Shown: in pieces, positions 51,766-62,619 of the stretch
Position numbering within the stretch: position 1 is the first letter of the stretch
Layout: each line of letters opens with the position of its first letter
From: Dactylosporangium sucinum
Lineage (GTDB): Bacteria > Actinomycetota > Actinomycetes > Mycobacteriales > Micromonosporaceae
Assembly: GCF_014647515.1 (NCBI RefSeq)
Contig: NZ_BMPI01000022.1
Location: 1 to 64,000, forward strand
Direction: 5' to 3'
DNA: 64,000 nt
Program-made: the position numbers and the translations under genes
The notes under the pieces: generated by a model
The model's input: the letters and a program-made list of their open reading frames with translations, nothing else
Databases searched by the model: none
Told to the model about the DNA's origin: nothing

Positions 51766-52643
51766 GACTGGAGACCGAGGCCGCACTGCGGAAGATCGGC
51801 CTGGAGCCGGCCGCCGTCGCGGAGATCGTGGAGCGCACGCTCGTCGAGGACCTGGGCCCCGACCGGCTCGACGTCACCAGCGTGGCGACGATCCCGGAGG
51901 AGCAGACCGACGACGCCGACCTGGTGGCCCGCGCCGACGGCGTGGTGGCCGGCCTGGCCGTCGCCGCCGCGGTCTTCGAGGCCGTCTCCGACGCGGTCAC
52001 CGTCGAGCCGCGCCGGCGCGACGGCGACGTCGTTGCGCGCGGCGACGTGCTGCTGAGCGTGCACGGCCCGACCCGGGCGCTGCTCACCGCCGAGCGCTCC
52101 GCCCTCAACCTGCTCTGCCGCATGTCGGGCGTGGCCACCCACACGCACCGCTGGGCCGTGCTGCTGGAGGGCACCAAGGCGCTCGTGCTCGACACCCGCA
52201 AGACCACGCCCGGGCTGCGGCTCCTGGAGAAGTACGCGGTCCGCGCCGGCGGCGGCACGAACAAGCGCATGGGCCTGTACGACGTCGCCATGATCAAGGA
52301 CAACCACAAGCTGGCGGCCGGGGGGATCACCGCCGCCTACGAGCGCGTGCGGGCCGCCTTCCCGGACGTGCCGGTGCAGGTGGAGGTCACGACGGTCGGC
52401 GAGGCGGTCGAGGCGGTCACCGCCGGGGCCACGTTCCTGCTGCTCGACAACATGACGCCGGAGCTGCTGCGCGAGGTCGTGGCCGCGGTCGGCGGGCGGG
52501 CCGAGCTGGAGGCGACCGGAAACCTGCGGCTGGAGACGGCGGCCGAGTATGCGGCGACCGGCGTCGACTATCTCTCGGTCGGCGGGCTGACGCACTCCTC
52601 GCCGATCCTGGACATCGCCATGGACCTGCGCCAGCACCACTGA
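51762..52643 (+). CDS. nadC: Nicotinate-nucleotide pyrophosphorylase (carboxylating)
   Basis: 293 residues. Converts quinolinate and PRPP to nicotinate mononucleotide. Conserved segments are EDLGPDRLDVTS, LLCRMSGVATHT, the KTTPGLRLLEKYAVRAGGG signature, DVAMIKDNHK and the C-terminal VDYLSVGGLTHS. The GTG overlaps the nadB stop, so the two enzymes are coupled. Confidence 0.97.
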   Translation: MRLETEAALRKIGLEPAAVAEIVERTLVEDLGPDRLDVTSVATIPEEQTDDADLVARADGVVAGLAVAAAVFEAVSDAVTVEPRRRDGDVVARGDVLLSVHGPTRALLTAERSALNLLCRMSGVATHTHRWAVLLEGTKALVLDTRKTTPGLRLLEKYAVRAGGGTNKRMGLYDVAMIKDNHKLAAGGITAAYERVRAAFPDVPVQVEVTTVGEAVEAVTAGATFLLLDNMTPELLREVVAAVGGRAELEATGNLRLETAAEYAATGVDYLSVGGLTHSSPILDIAMDLRQHH

Positions 52644-52644
52644 C

Positions 52645-54495
52645 TCACGCCGGCGGGAAGGCCGTCACGACATAGGGGTCGATCTGGCGGTACCGCCAAT
52701 CCGCCGGCACCACGCGCCGGCACAGCTCGGCGCTCGACACGCAGATGACGGCGTCGACAGAGGTCACGCTGGCCGCCGGGGCGGTCGGGACATCCGACTG
52801 CACCGACACCAGCTCGGTGTCCGGCAGCTCGATCTGGATGGGGTACTCCCAGAAGTCGCCCTCGATCACCAGACCGACCCGCCGCGCCCCGGCGGCCCGG
52901 ACCTCGTCGATCGCCGACCGGTAGGACGCGGCCTGGCCGGGCAGCCGGGCGAAGCGCTCCTGCCAGTCGTCGACGGTGAAGACCGACCCGTGGCCGATCA
53001 GCCGGCGCGGCTGGCCGAGCAGCACGGCCGCGGCGGCGTGCGCGAACGCGGCCGCCATGACGAGGGCGACGCCGGCGGCGACGACCTTCCGGCGGGCGAT
53101 GCGCTCCAGCCAGACTCCTGCCAGCGGTACCGCCAAGGAGAACGCGGGCAGGATCAGCCGGTTTCCCCAGTCCTGCCACTTGACGACCGCGGCCGTGAGC
53201 AGGAAGGCGCCGAGCACCATCAGCGCGTACGGCCGGGTCCGCCGGGAGAACAGGCCGACCGCGAGGCCGACGAGGACGAGCGCGGACTGGACCGGGTACG
53301 GCGAGCGGTCCTCGTCGGGCTTCCAGCGGGTGCCCGGGAAGATGCTGCGCCACTGGGTGATGGCCGGGTCGTTCGGGTCGACGTCGACCAGGTGGGCGAC
53401 CCCGACGACGGCCTTGCCGACCGCCTCGTTGACCGCCGGCACCGGGACGAGCAGCGTCGACGCGCCCAGCCGCAGGGCGTTGACCAGGATCGCCGGCGGG
53501 TCGTGGCGCTCGGTGGACAGCGAGGTCCGGTAGGCCGGCGGCCCGAGCGGCGAGCCGAAGGCGTCGTGGACGCGCAGGAACGACGGCCCCGCGAGCAGCG
53601 CCATCGCGGCTATGACCAGGGCGGAGTAGGCGGCCGTCCGGGCGATCCTGCGTTCGCGCAACTGGGCGACGCCCCAGTAGGCGAGCACGGGTGCGAGGGC
53701 CATGAGGCCGGTGGACTTGGTCACGGTGACCAGGCCGGCGGCGGCCGCGAGCGACAGGACGTCTCTGCTCGATGTGTCCAGGGCGATCGTCGCCGCGCAG
53801 GTCACCCAGGCCACCACGACCAGGTCGTTCTGGGTGCTGCTGGACTCCAGCACGACGGCCGGGGCGGTGAGGAACACGGCGGCGGCCAGCCACTGGCCGG
53901 CCCGGCCCGCGCCGAGCTGGGCCGCGCACCTGGAGACCGCGACCGCGCCGAGCAGGCCGGCGCCCCACTGCAGCAGGTTGAACAGCCCGTCGCCGCCGGT
54001 GAGCAGCCGCAAATGCAGCAGCAGGAACTCGGCGCCGGGCACCAGGATGATCTGCTGGACCTGCAGGGTGGCGTAGTTGTCCAGGTCGCCGTCGGCGACC
54101 CAGTGCTCGATCTTCGGCAGGTGGTAGCTGTTGGAGTCGAAGTTGTTGGGTGCGGAGGCGAGGGCCAGCACCAGCTCGGCGAGGACGAGCAGGGCGACCG
54201 GGATCGCGAGGTACAACGGGGGCCACGAAATCTGCCAGTCCACCGGTCGGCGGCGCCAGGCCAGGTAGCCGGTGACGACGGCGGCGATCGCCCACAGGGC
54301 GATGACGGGGCCGCGGGCGATCGCCCCGGCGAGGGAGAGCGCCTCGACCGAGAGCACCGCGCCCGCGCCGACGGCGAGCGCCGCCCGGACGATCGCCAGC
54401 CGGTGCCGCTGGGGGGTCTCCTCATCGCGCGGGCGCAGCACCACCGCGGCGGAGAGGAGGGTCGCCAGCGGCAGTAGCGCGAGCAGTGCGGCCAT
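52645..54495 (-). CDS. GT-C (family 39-like) membrane glycosyltransferase
   Basis: 616 residues with about 11-13 membrane helices and a C-terminal soluble domain of about 110 residues. The first large outer loop contains NNFDSNSYHLPKIEHW, an acidic/His motif typical of polyprenyl-phosphate-sugar-using GT-C enzymes. It probably transfers a sugar to envelope glycans or proteins; the acceptor is unknown. Convergent with nadC with a single base between the two stops, and divergent from coaX. Confidence 0.82.
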   Translation of the reverse strand: MAALLALLPLATLLSAAVVLRPRDEETPQRHRLAIVRAALAVGAGAVLSVEALSLAGAIARGPVIALWAIAAVVTGYLAWRRRPVDWQISWPPLYLAIPVALLVLAELVLALASAPNNFDSNSYHLPKIEHWVADGDLDNYATLQVQQIILVPGAEFLLLHLRLLTGGDGLFNLLQWGAGLLGAVAVSRCAAQLGAGRAGQWLAAAVFLTAPAVVLESSSTQNDLVVVAWVTCAATIALDTSSRDVLSLAAAAGLVTVTKSTGLMALAPVLAYWGVAQLRERRIARTAAYSALVIAAMALLAGPSFLRVHDAFGSPLGPPAYRTSLSTERHDPPAILVNALRLGASTLLVPVPAVNEAVGKAVVGVAHLVDVDPNDPAITQWRSIFPGTRWKPDEDRSPYPVQSALVLVGLAVGLFSRRTRPYALMVLGAFLLTAAVVKWQDWGNRLILPAFSLAVPLAGVWLERIARRKVVAAGVALVMAAAFAHAAAAVLLGQPRRLIGHGSVFTVDDWQERFARLPGQAASYRSAIDEVRAAGARRVGLVIEGDFWEYPIQIELPDTELVSVQSDVPTAPAASVTSVDAVICVSSAELCRRVVPADWRYRQIDPYVVTAFPPA

Positions 54496-54561
54496 TGGCT
54501 CGGGATGTTAGATGAGTCGCCGTAGGGGTGACCCGGGCGCCCCTTTGGTTACGCTTCCGAC

Positions 54562-55323
54562 GTGCTGCTGTGCATCGACATCGGAAACACGAACACAGTG
54601 CTCGCCACCTTCGAGGGCGAGAAGATCGTCCACTCGTGGCGGATCAAGACCGACGCGCGCGCGACGGCTGACGAGCTGGGACTGCTGTACCGCGGACTGC
54701 TCGCCACCGACGCGGTGTCACTGACCGGTGTCGCGGCGTGTTCGACCGTGCCGGCGGCGCTGCGGTCCCTGCGCACGATGCTCCAGCGGTACTACGGGAA
54801 CGTCCCCACGGTGATCGTGGAGCCCGGCGTGCGCACCGGCGTGCAGCTGGCGATCGACAACCCGAAGGAGGTGGGCACCGACCGGGTGGCGAACACCCTG
54901 GCGGCGTACAGCCTCTTCGGCGGGCCGTCGATCGTGGTCGACTTCGGGACGTCGACGAACTTCGACGTGGTGTCGGCCCGCGGGGAGTTCCTCGGCGGCG
55001 TGCTGGCGCCCGGCATCGAGATCTCCGTGGACGCGCTCGCCGACCGGGCGGCCCAGTTGCGGAAGGTCGAGCTGGTCAAGCCGCCGCGGGTGATCGGCAA
55101 GAACACGGTCGAGTGCCTGCAGTCCGGGGTGGTCTACGGGTTCGCCGGCCAGGTCGACGGGGTGGTCCGCGGGGTGACGGCGGAGCTGGGCGGCAACGTG
55201 AAGGCCGTGGTGGCGACCGGCGGGCTGGCGTCGATCGTCATCGGCGAGTGCCAGACGGTCACCCACCACGAGCCGATGCTCACGCTGATCGGCCTGCGCC
55301 TGATCTTCGACCGCAACACCTAG
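54562..55323 (+). CDS. coaX: Type III pantothenate kinase
   Basis: 253 residues. It phosphorylates the pantothenate made by PanC as the first step to CoA and is not feedback-inhibited by CoA. ASKHA-fold motifs are CIDIGNTNTVLA, GTDRVANTLAAY, VVDFGTSTNFDVV and GGVLAPGIEIS. In mycobacteria it follows panD directly; here it is separated by about 8.5 kb of inserted genes. GTG start. Confidence 0.96.
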   Translation: MLLCIDIGNTNTVLATFEGEKIVHSWRIKTDARATADELGLLYRGLLATDAVSLTGVAACSTVPAALRSLRTMLQRYYGNVPTVIVEPGVRTGVQLAIDNPKEVGTDRVANTLAAYSLFGGPSIVVDFGTSTNFDVVSARGEFLGGVLAPGIEISVDALADRAAQLRKVELVKPPRVIGKNTVECLQSGVVYGFAGQVDGVVRGVTAELGGNVKAVVATGGLASIVIGECQTVTHHEPMLTLIGLRLIFDRNT

Positions 55324-55327
55324 GCGA

Positions 55328-55378
55328 CTGGTGTCAAGCGATGGCCGCCACGCCAGCGGCCGCCATCGCTGACACCAG
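55328..55378. repeat. Palindrome between convergent genes
   Basis: CTGGTGTCA-(A)-GCGATGGC (55328-55345) pairs with GCCATCGCTGACACCAG (55362-55378): a 17-bp stem with one bulged A and a GC-rich centre. It occupies almost the whole 59-bp gap between the stops of coaX and the methyltransferase, so it may serve as a bidirectional terminator or be another REP-like element. Confidence 0.7.
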
Positions 55379-55382
55379 CCAC

Positions 55383-56093
55383 CTAGAGCTTGCGGGCCCG
55401 GTAGACGTAGGTCACGTAGGGCAGCTCGAACCGCTCGCCGTGGTCCTTGACCAGCTCGCGGACCTCCTGCTCCAGCCGCCGCCGGTTGGGCTCGTCGGAG
55501 ACCAGGTAGAACGAGCGGGATTGGACCAGTTCGACGAGGGAGTCCGCGGTGTGCGTGGCACTCCACGAGAACTTGCGCAGCTCCGCGCCACCGAAGCGCG
55601 GGCCGAACTGGTCGCCGGGCAGGAAGCGCTCGTCCAGCGCCTCGCGGCCCCGGTGGCCGTCGAACACGGCCGACAGGTCGGCGACCCACGGGACGGACTC
55701 GTCGCGCACGTTCCAGATCGGGACGAAGCAGCCATTCTGCTTGAGCACGCGAGCGATCTCGGTGTGGGCCTCGTCGGTGGCGAACCAGTGGTAGGCCTGG
55801 CCGGCCGTGACCGCGTCCTGCGTGGCGTCATCGACCGGGATCGCGGTCGCGCGGCCGGCGCGGGCATCGCCGTCGATCTGCTGCCGCATCTTGTCGTCCG
55901 GCTCGACCGCGATCACGCGGTGGCCCTGGGCTCTGAGCTGGCGGGTGAGGATGCCCGTGCCGGCACCCAGGTCGACGATGTCGCTTTTATCGGGTAACGC
56001 CCAGTTCAGGGCCTCGACCGGGTACTGCGGGCGGATGCGGTCGTAGAGGTCGGCGGCGGCTCCGAACGACGAGGCGTGTGCTGCGAAATCCAC
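55383..56093 (-). CDS. Class I SAM-dependent methyltransferase
   Basis: 236 residues. SAM motif I is IVDLGAGTGILTRQL and motif II is VIAVEPDDKM; QAYHWFATDEAH resembles the methyltransferase-11 family post-motif. Substrate unknown. Convergent with coaX, divergent from lysS (67 bp). Confidence 0.88.
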   Translation of the reverse strand: MDFAAHASSFGAAADLYDRIRPQYPVEALNWALPDKSDIVDLGAGTGILTRQLRAQGHRVIAVEPDDKMRQQIDGDARAGRATAIPVDDATQDAVTAGQAYHWFATDEAHTEIARVLKQNGCFVPIWNVRDESVPWVADLSAVFDGHRGREALDERFLPGDQFGPRFGGAELRKFSWSATHTADSLVELVQSRSFYLVSDEPNRRRLEQEVRELVKDHGERFELPYVTYVYRARKL

Positions 56094-56160
56094 CGGCCAA
56101 CGGTACCGAAGTACGCTTCTGGGGATTTCCAGCCCTTTCTCTCCTAAGGATCTGTGCGCC

Positions 56161-57684
56161 GTGACCGACCTGGCCCCCGACCTGGCCCCCGACCTCGACC
56201 TCCCCGAGTCTTCTGAGCTTCCCGAGCAGATGAAGATCCGCCGGGAGAAGCGGAGCCGGCTGCTGGAGGAGGGGCGGGAGCCCTATCCCGTCGACTTCCC
56301 GCGCACCGCGACGCTCGCCGAGATCCGGGAGCGGTACCGTGACCTGCCCACCGACACCGCCAGCGGCGACAAGGCGGCCGTGGCCGGGCGGGTGATCTTC
56401 GTGCGCAACACCGGCAAGCTCGCCTTCGCCACGCTGCGGGCCGGCGACGGCACCGAGCTGCAGGCGATGCTCTCGCTGGACAAGGTCGGCGCCGAGGCGC
56501 TGGAGGACTGGAAGCGCCTGGTCGACCTCGGCGACCACGTGGGCGTCACCGGCGAGGTCATCACCAGCCGCCGCGGCGAGCTGTCGGTGCTCGCCGACAC
56601 CTGGCAGATGAACAGCAAGGCGCTGCGCCCGCTGCCGGTCGCGCACAAGCCGATGAGCGAGGAGGGCCGGGTCCGCCAGCGCTATGTCGACCTGGTGGTC
56701 CGCCCGCAGGCCCGGGAAATGGTACGCACCCGGGCGACCGTGGTCCGCTCGTTGCGCGAGACCCTGCACGGCCTCGACTTTCTCGAGGTTGAAACGCCCA
56801 TGTTGCAGTTGCTGCATGGCGGTGCAGCCGCACGGCCATTCGTCACACATAGCAATGCGCTCGACACGGATTTGTACCTCCGTATCGCTCCCGAGCTATT
56901 CCTGAAGCGCTGCGTGGTCGGCGGCATCGAGCGTGTCTTCGAGATCAACCGCAACTTCCGCAATGAGGGCATCGACTCGTCGCACTCGCCCGAGTTCGCG
57001 ATGCTGGAGGTGTACCAGGCTTATGCCGACTACGACGTCATGGCCGACCTTACCCGCGGTCTGGTCCAGTCGGCGGCGGTTGCGCTGACCGGAAGTCACG
57101 TCGTGCGTCATTCCGACGGCACCGAGTTCGACCTCGGTGGGCAGTGGCGCAGCGTATCGCTTTACGGGGTGCTTTCCGAGGCGGTCGGCGAGGAGGTCAC
57201 GGTGCAAACGCCGCTGGCCCGGCTGGCCGAGCTCGCCGACAAGCACGACCTCAAGGCCGACCCGAAGTGGGGCCCCGGAAAGCTCGCCGAGGAACTGTTC
57301 GAGGAGCTCGTCGTGCCCGGCCTGATCGCGCCGACGTTCGTGCGCGATTATCCGGAGGAGACGGCGCCGCTGACCCGCTCGCACCGCAGTGCCCCCGGGC
57401 TGACCGAGAAGTGGGATCTGTACGTCCAGGGTTTCGAGCTGGCCACCGCCTACTCGGAGCTGGTCGACCCGGTCGTGCAGCGCGAGCGGCTCGTGGCGCA
57501 GTCGGTGCAGGCGGCCAAGGGAGATCCGGACGCGATGCAACTGGACGAGGACTATCTGCGCGCGCTGGAGTACGGAATGCCACCGACCGGCGGCATGGGC
57601 ATGGGAATCGATCGCCTTCTGATGGCTCTCACCGGGCTCGGCATTCGCGAAACGATCCTCTTTCCGCTGGTGCGACCGGAGTAG
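56161..57684 (+). CDS. lysS: Lysyl-tRNA synthetase, class II
   Basis: 507 residues. The OB-fold anticodon-binding domain (VAGRVIFVRNTGKLAFATL) precedes the class II core: motif 1 around FLEVETPMLQ, motif 2 FEINRNFRNEGID, motif 3 GMGMGIDRLLMALTG. GTG start. From about 56,800 onward the gene is distinctly less GC-rich at third positions than its first 600 bp. It leads the conserved lysS-lsr2-clpC run. Confidence 0.97.
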   Translation: MTDLAPDLAPDLDLPESSELPEQMKIRREKRSRLLEEGREPYPVDFPRTATLAEIRERYRDLPTDTASGDKAAVAGRVIFVRNTGKLAFATLRAGDGTELQAMLSLDKVGAEALEDWKRLVDLGDHVGVTGEVITSRRGELSVLADTWQMNSKALRPLPVAHKPMSEEGRVRQRYVDLVVRPQAREMVRTRATVVRSLRETLHGLDFLEVETPMLQLLHGGAAARPFVTHSNALDTDLYLRIAPELFLKRCVVGGIERVFEINRNFRNEGIDSSHSPEFAMLEVYQAYADYDVMADLTRGLVQSAAVALTGSHVVRHSDGTEFDLGGQWRSVSLYGVLSEAVGEEVTVQTPLARLAELADKHDLKADPKWGPGKLAEELFEELVVPGLIAPTFVRDYPEETAPLTRSHRSAPGLTEKWDLYVQGFELATAYSELVDPVVQRERLVAQSVQAAKGDPDAMQLDEDYLRALEYGMPPTGGMGMGIDRLLMALTGLGIRETILFPLVRPE

Positions 57685-57775
57685 TTTCGGCGTACCGTTG
57701 ACGAGGACGTCCCATATTGCGTTATCTTTGCATTCGCACATCGCGAGGCGGGGCTTCCTCGAAGGGAAAACGACA

Positions 57776-58132
57776 GTGGCCAAGCGGACCATCCACGTGC
57801 TGGTCGACGACATCGACGGCGGGGACGCCGACGAGACCGTGAAGTTCGCGCTCGACGGCGTTCAGTACGAGATCGACCTGTCCAAGAAGAACGCGTCGAA
57901 GCTGCGCGATGCCTTCAACCCGTACATGGACGCGGGGACCAAGGTCGGCCGAGGTGGCGTCGTCGTCGGTGGGCGTGCGGCCAGTGCGCGGGGGCGGGGC
58001 GGCGCGGCCGCTGACCGCGAGCAGAACAAGGCGATTCGGGAATGGGCTCAGAACAAGGGCATCAAGGTGTCCGACCGCGGCCGGATCAAGCAGGAAATCG
58101 TTGACCGTTATAACGCCGAAGCGGGCCGATAG
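57776..58132 (+). CDS. lsr2: Lsr2 nucleoid-associated protein (H-NS-like silencer)
   Basis: 118 residues. The N-terminal dimerisation domain (KRTIHVLVDDIDGGDADETV) is joined by a Gly/Arg linker to the C-terminal DNA-binding domain (IREWAQNKGIKVSDRGRI). The RGR AT-hook-like motif inserts into the minor groove of AT-rich DNA. Lsr2 silences foreign and accessory genes, in actinomycetes including specialised-metabolite clusters. The GTG at 57776 follows GAAGGG. Confidence 0.96.
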   Translation: MAKRTIHVLVDDIDGGDADETVKFALDGVQYEIDLSKKNASKLRDAFNPYMDAGTKVGRGGVVVGGRAASARGRGGAAADREQNKAIREWAQNKGIKVSDRGRIKQEIVDRYNAEAGR

Positions 58133-58188
58133 CGCCGCATGACCGTTTCGTCCTGAGCGTTCGTTTTGCTTACTCCCGAACAGGGCTG

Positions 58189-58220
58189 CACCCACCGTAG
58201 CGATTTGATTACGGTGGGTG
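58189..58220 (+). terminator. Terminator after lsr2
   Basis: A perfect 11-bp stem, CACCCACCGTA (58189-58199) with TACGGTGGGTG (58210-58220), 10-nt loop, followed by TTGTCGTCCT. The rest of the 389-bp gap to clpC holds no gene. It contains a possible -10 TAGAGT at 58410-58415, without a convincing -35, and a small hairpin around CCGGGTAC near 58,311. Confidence 0.75.
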
Positions 58221-58521
58221 TTGTCGTCCTGTGGGCCGGATTTCGCTCTTGGCGTACGGCCGGGGCCTGCTGGAACAGGCTCCGGGATGCGAGCGTTGGG
58301 CAAAAGCACCGGGTACACGTGGTGCCCGGAGGGTAGGCAACACCCATGGCGTGGTCCGATCGTGGGGTGCGGCAATGTCGCACACCCGCGGAGTGTCGGT
58401 CCGCGGCGATAGAGTGATGGCACGGTCACGTTGGCGTCCGACAGAGCTTCGACGTCGAGACCCCTCCCCGGGGGTTCCGCGTAGAAGCGGCGGCGACGGA
58501 CACGGCACGTGAGGAGCAGGG

Positions 58522-61059
<2,538 letters not shown>

Positions 61060-61111
61060 CCGCAAACCGGCCCGGCCTCCGACCCCGGAGGCCGAGCCGC
61101 CGAGCACGAGC

Positions 61112-61142
61112 GAGGCCCCCGTCCGCCGAGGACGGGGGCCTC
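61112..61142 (+). terminator. Terminator after clpC
   Basis: A perfect 12-bp stem, GAGGCCCCCGTC (61112-61123) with GACGGGGGCCTC (61131-61142), and 7-nt loop, followed by TTCGCATG. It lies 52 bp beyond the clpC stop. Confidence 0.85.
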
Positions 61143-61267
61143 TTCGCATGTGCGCACGGCCACCCCGGCGGATGTCGCCGTCCGAGCCCTGTCGCCCGGC
61201 ACGAGGGCGGCCGGGGGAGCGGGCGGCGGCCGCGCGGCGGATGGGCGGCCGCCGCTCGGCGCCCGTG

Positions 61268-61323
61268 CATGATCCATGGAGAGTTCTGGCTGCCCCGGCA
61301 ACCAGAACTCTCCATGGATCATG
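61268..61323. repeat. Perfect inverted repeat, 22-bp arms, family B
   Basis: Positions 61268-61289 and 61302-61323 are exact reverse complements with a 12-nt spacer; the arm begins CATGATCCATGGAGAG. The geometry (arms over 20 bp, 12-nt spacer) is the same as in the element at 36-95 although the arms differ. No T-run. Lies between clpC and the NTPase gene. Confidence 0.88.
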
Positions 61324-61434
61324 GAGCTGCCGCGTCGCGCACCGACCCGCGGCCGACATTTCGGAGTTGTCGCCCGGTCGAGCCGCGCCGGCGACGGCGC
61401 CGCGGACGAGTCCGCTCTCGGACCGTGGCGTGCC

Positions 61435-61493
61435 CATGATCAAGGGAAGATTTTGGCTGCTGGGGGGGCAGCCAGATGGTGCCCACGATCATG
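61435..61493. repeat. Degenerate palindrome, family B
   Basis: CATGATC (61435-61441) and GATCATG (61487-61493) bound an imperfect palindrome whose inner arms pair through GGCTGC/GCAGCC. The right arm, read in complement, is CATGATCGTGGGCACCATCT, nearly identical to 19290-19309. The remaining gap to the NTPase gene (about 61494-61773) shows nothing I can support. Confidence 0.65.
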
Positions 61494-61773
61494 GAGCGCG
61501 CCCCACGAGTTTGGGCGGCGGCCGCGGGCTGGCGGGTTTCGGCGGGCGTTAAGTGGGGAAGCGGCACCGCCGTGCTGCGGGGTCAGAGTCGGTGGCTGTG
61601 TCCGGGGACGGCCGTGCTGGTGTCCCGGGAGGGTAACCGCCGGGCCGAGGGCGCGCGGCGATCATGTCTGCGGCAGGCCGTCTTCGCCCGGTGGGAGGGT
61701 GACGACCGCGCCAGGAGGCTGATTGACCGGGCGGGGGGCCCGGAACGTGCGGCGGCAGGCTATCTTGCCGGGC

Positions 61774-62619
61774 GTGGGTAAGGAGCGCTTCGGGTTCGGC
61801 CCCGCACGGTTCGGGCGTCGGCCCGCGGTGCCGCCCATCGCGCGACCCGCACTCCTGGAGCGCCTCGATCAGGTCCGGAACGGGGTGACGCTCGTCGTCG
61901 CCGGAGCCGGGGCCGGGAAGTCCACGCTGCTCAGTGCCTGGTCGGCGGCCCGGGGCGGGGTGTTCGTCAATCTCGAGCTGGACCCGCCGCACCACGAAGG
62001 CGACGGACCGCTCGTCGTCGACGAGGCCACGGAAGCGCACGTCGACTGGCTGCGCAAGCTCTCCCACCGGCGCGTCGTGGTCGCGGCGCAGGAGGTGCTG
62101 CCGGTCCAGGCTCGGCAGACGTTGACGGCGCGGGAGCTGGCCTTTGCCGAGGACGAGACGTACCAGGTGCTGGCGGCGGCGCTCGGGGACGCGGCCGGGG
62201 CCGACACCCTCGCGCCCGATGTGCATCTGCTGACGCACGGGTGGCCGCAGACCGTGGGGCTGGCGGCCGCCTGGCTGGCGCAGCAGAGTCCTGCCGAGCG
62301 GGCGGCCAAGCTGCGCAGCCTCGCCCGGGTCACCGAGCCGCTCGAGCCGTACCTCGTCGGCGCCGTCCTCGACGGGCTCACCAGGGACGACCGGGAGCTC
62401 GCGCAGAAGCTCGCCCACCTGCCCGGCGTCGACGCGCGGCGAGCCGATCGGCTCGACCTCACCGAGGACCTCGTCGCCCTGCCGCCGTTCGTGCAGCCGG
62501 TGGCCGGCAAGCCCGGGTGGTTCGCGGTGCCGGGCGGGCTGCGGGTGGCCGTGCAGCGCGCGGCGCCGCTCGCGGCCGAGGCCGTGGCGGCGCTACGAGC
62601 CGCTGGTCAGGGGATGTAG
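61774..62619 (+). CDS. Stand-alone MalT/LAL-like NTPase domain protein
   Basis: About 281 residues from the GTG at 61774 (a TTG at 61723 with AGGAGG upstream is an alternative). It reads like the N-terminal NTPase of MalT/LAL regulators: Walker A VTLVVAGAGAGKSTLLSAW, then VFVNLELDPP, a Walker-B-like PLVVDEATEAH and arginine-rich sensor segments. There is no LuxR DNA-binding domain and no TPR region, so it is either a cut-down relative or a regulator working with a partner. Convergent overlap of 13 bp with the deacetylase gene. Confidence 0.7.
   Translation: MGKERFGFGPARFGRRPAVPPIARPALLERLDQVRNGVTLVVAGAGAGKSTLLSAWSAARGGVFVNLELDPPHHEGDGPLVVDEATEAHVDWLRKLSHRRVVVAAQEVLPVQARQTLTARELAFAEDETYQVLAAALGDAAGADTLAPDVHLLTHGWPQTVGLAAAWLAQQSPAERAAKLRSLARVTEPLEPYLVGAVLDGLTRDDRELAQKLAHLPGVDARRADRLDLTEDLVALPPFVQPVAGKPGWFAVPGGLRVAVQRAAPLAAEAVAALRAAGQGM

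Noticed and set aside
50125..52643. Missing nadA between the NAD genes as a pathway defect
   Set aside because: nadB-nadC without an adjacent nadA is common; the gene can lie elsewhere, so absence from the window is not evidence of a broken pathway.
58410..58415. TAGAGT as the clpC promoter -10
   Set aside because: Plausible hexamer, but no acceptable -35 at 16-19 bp and no recognisable regulator (ClgR-type) site; not listed as a feature.
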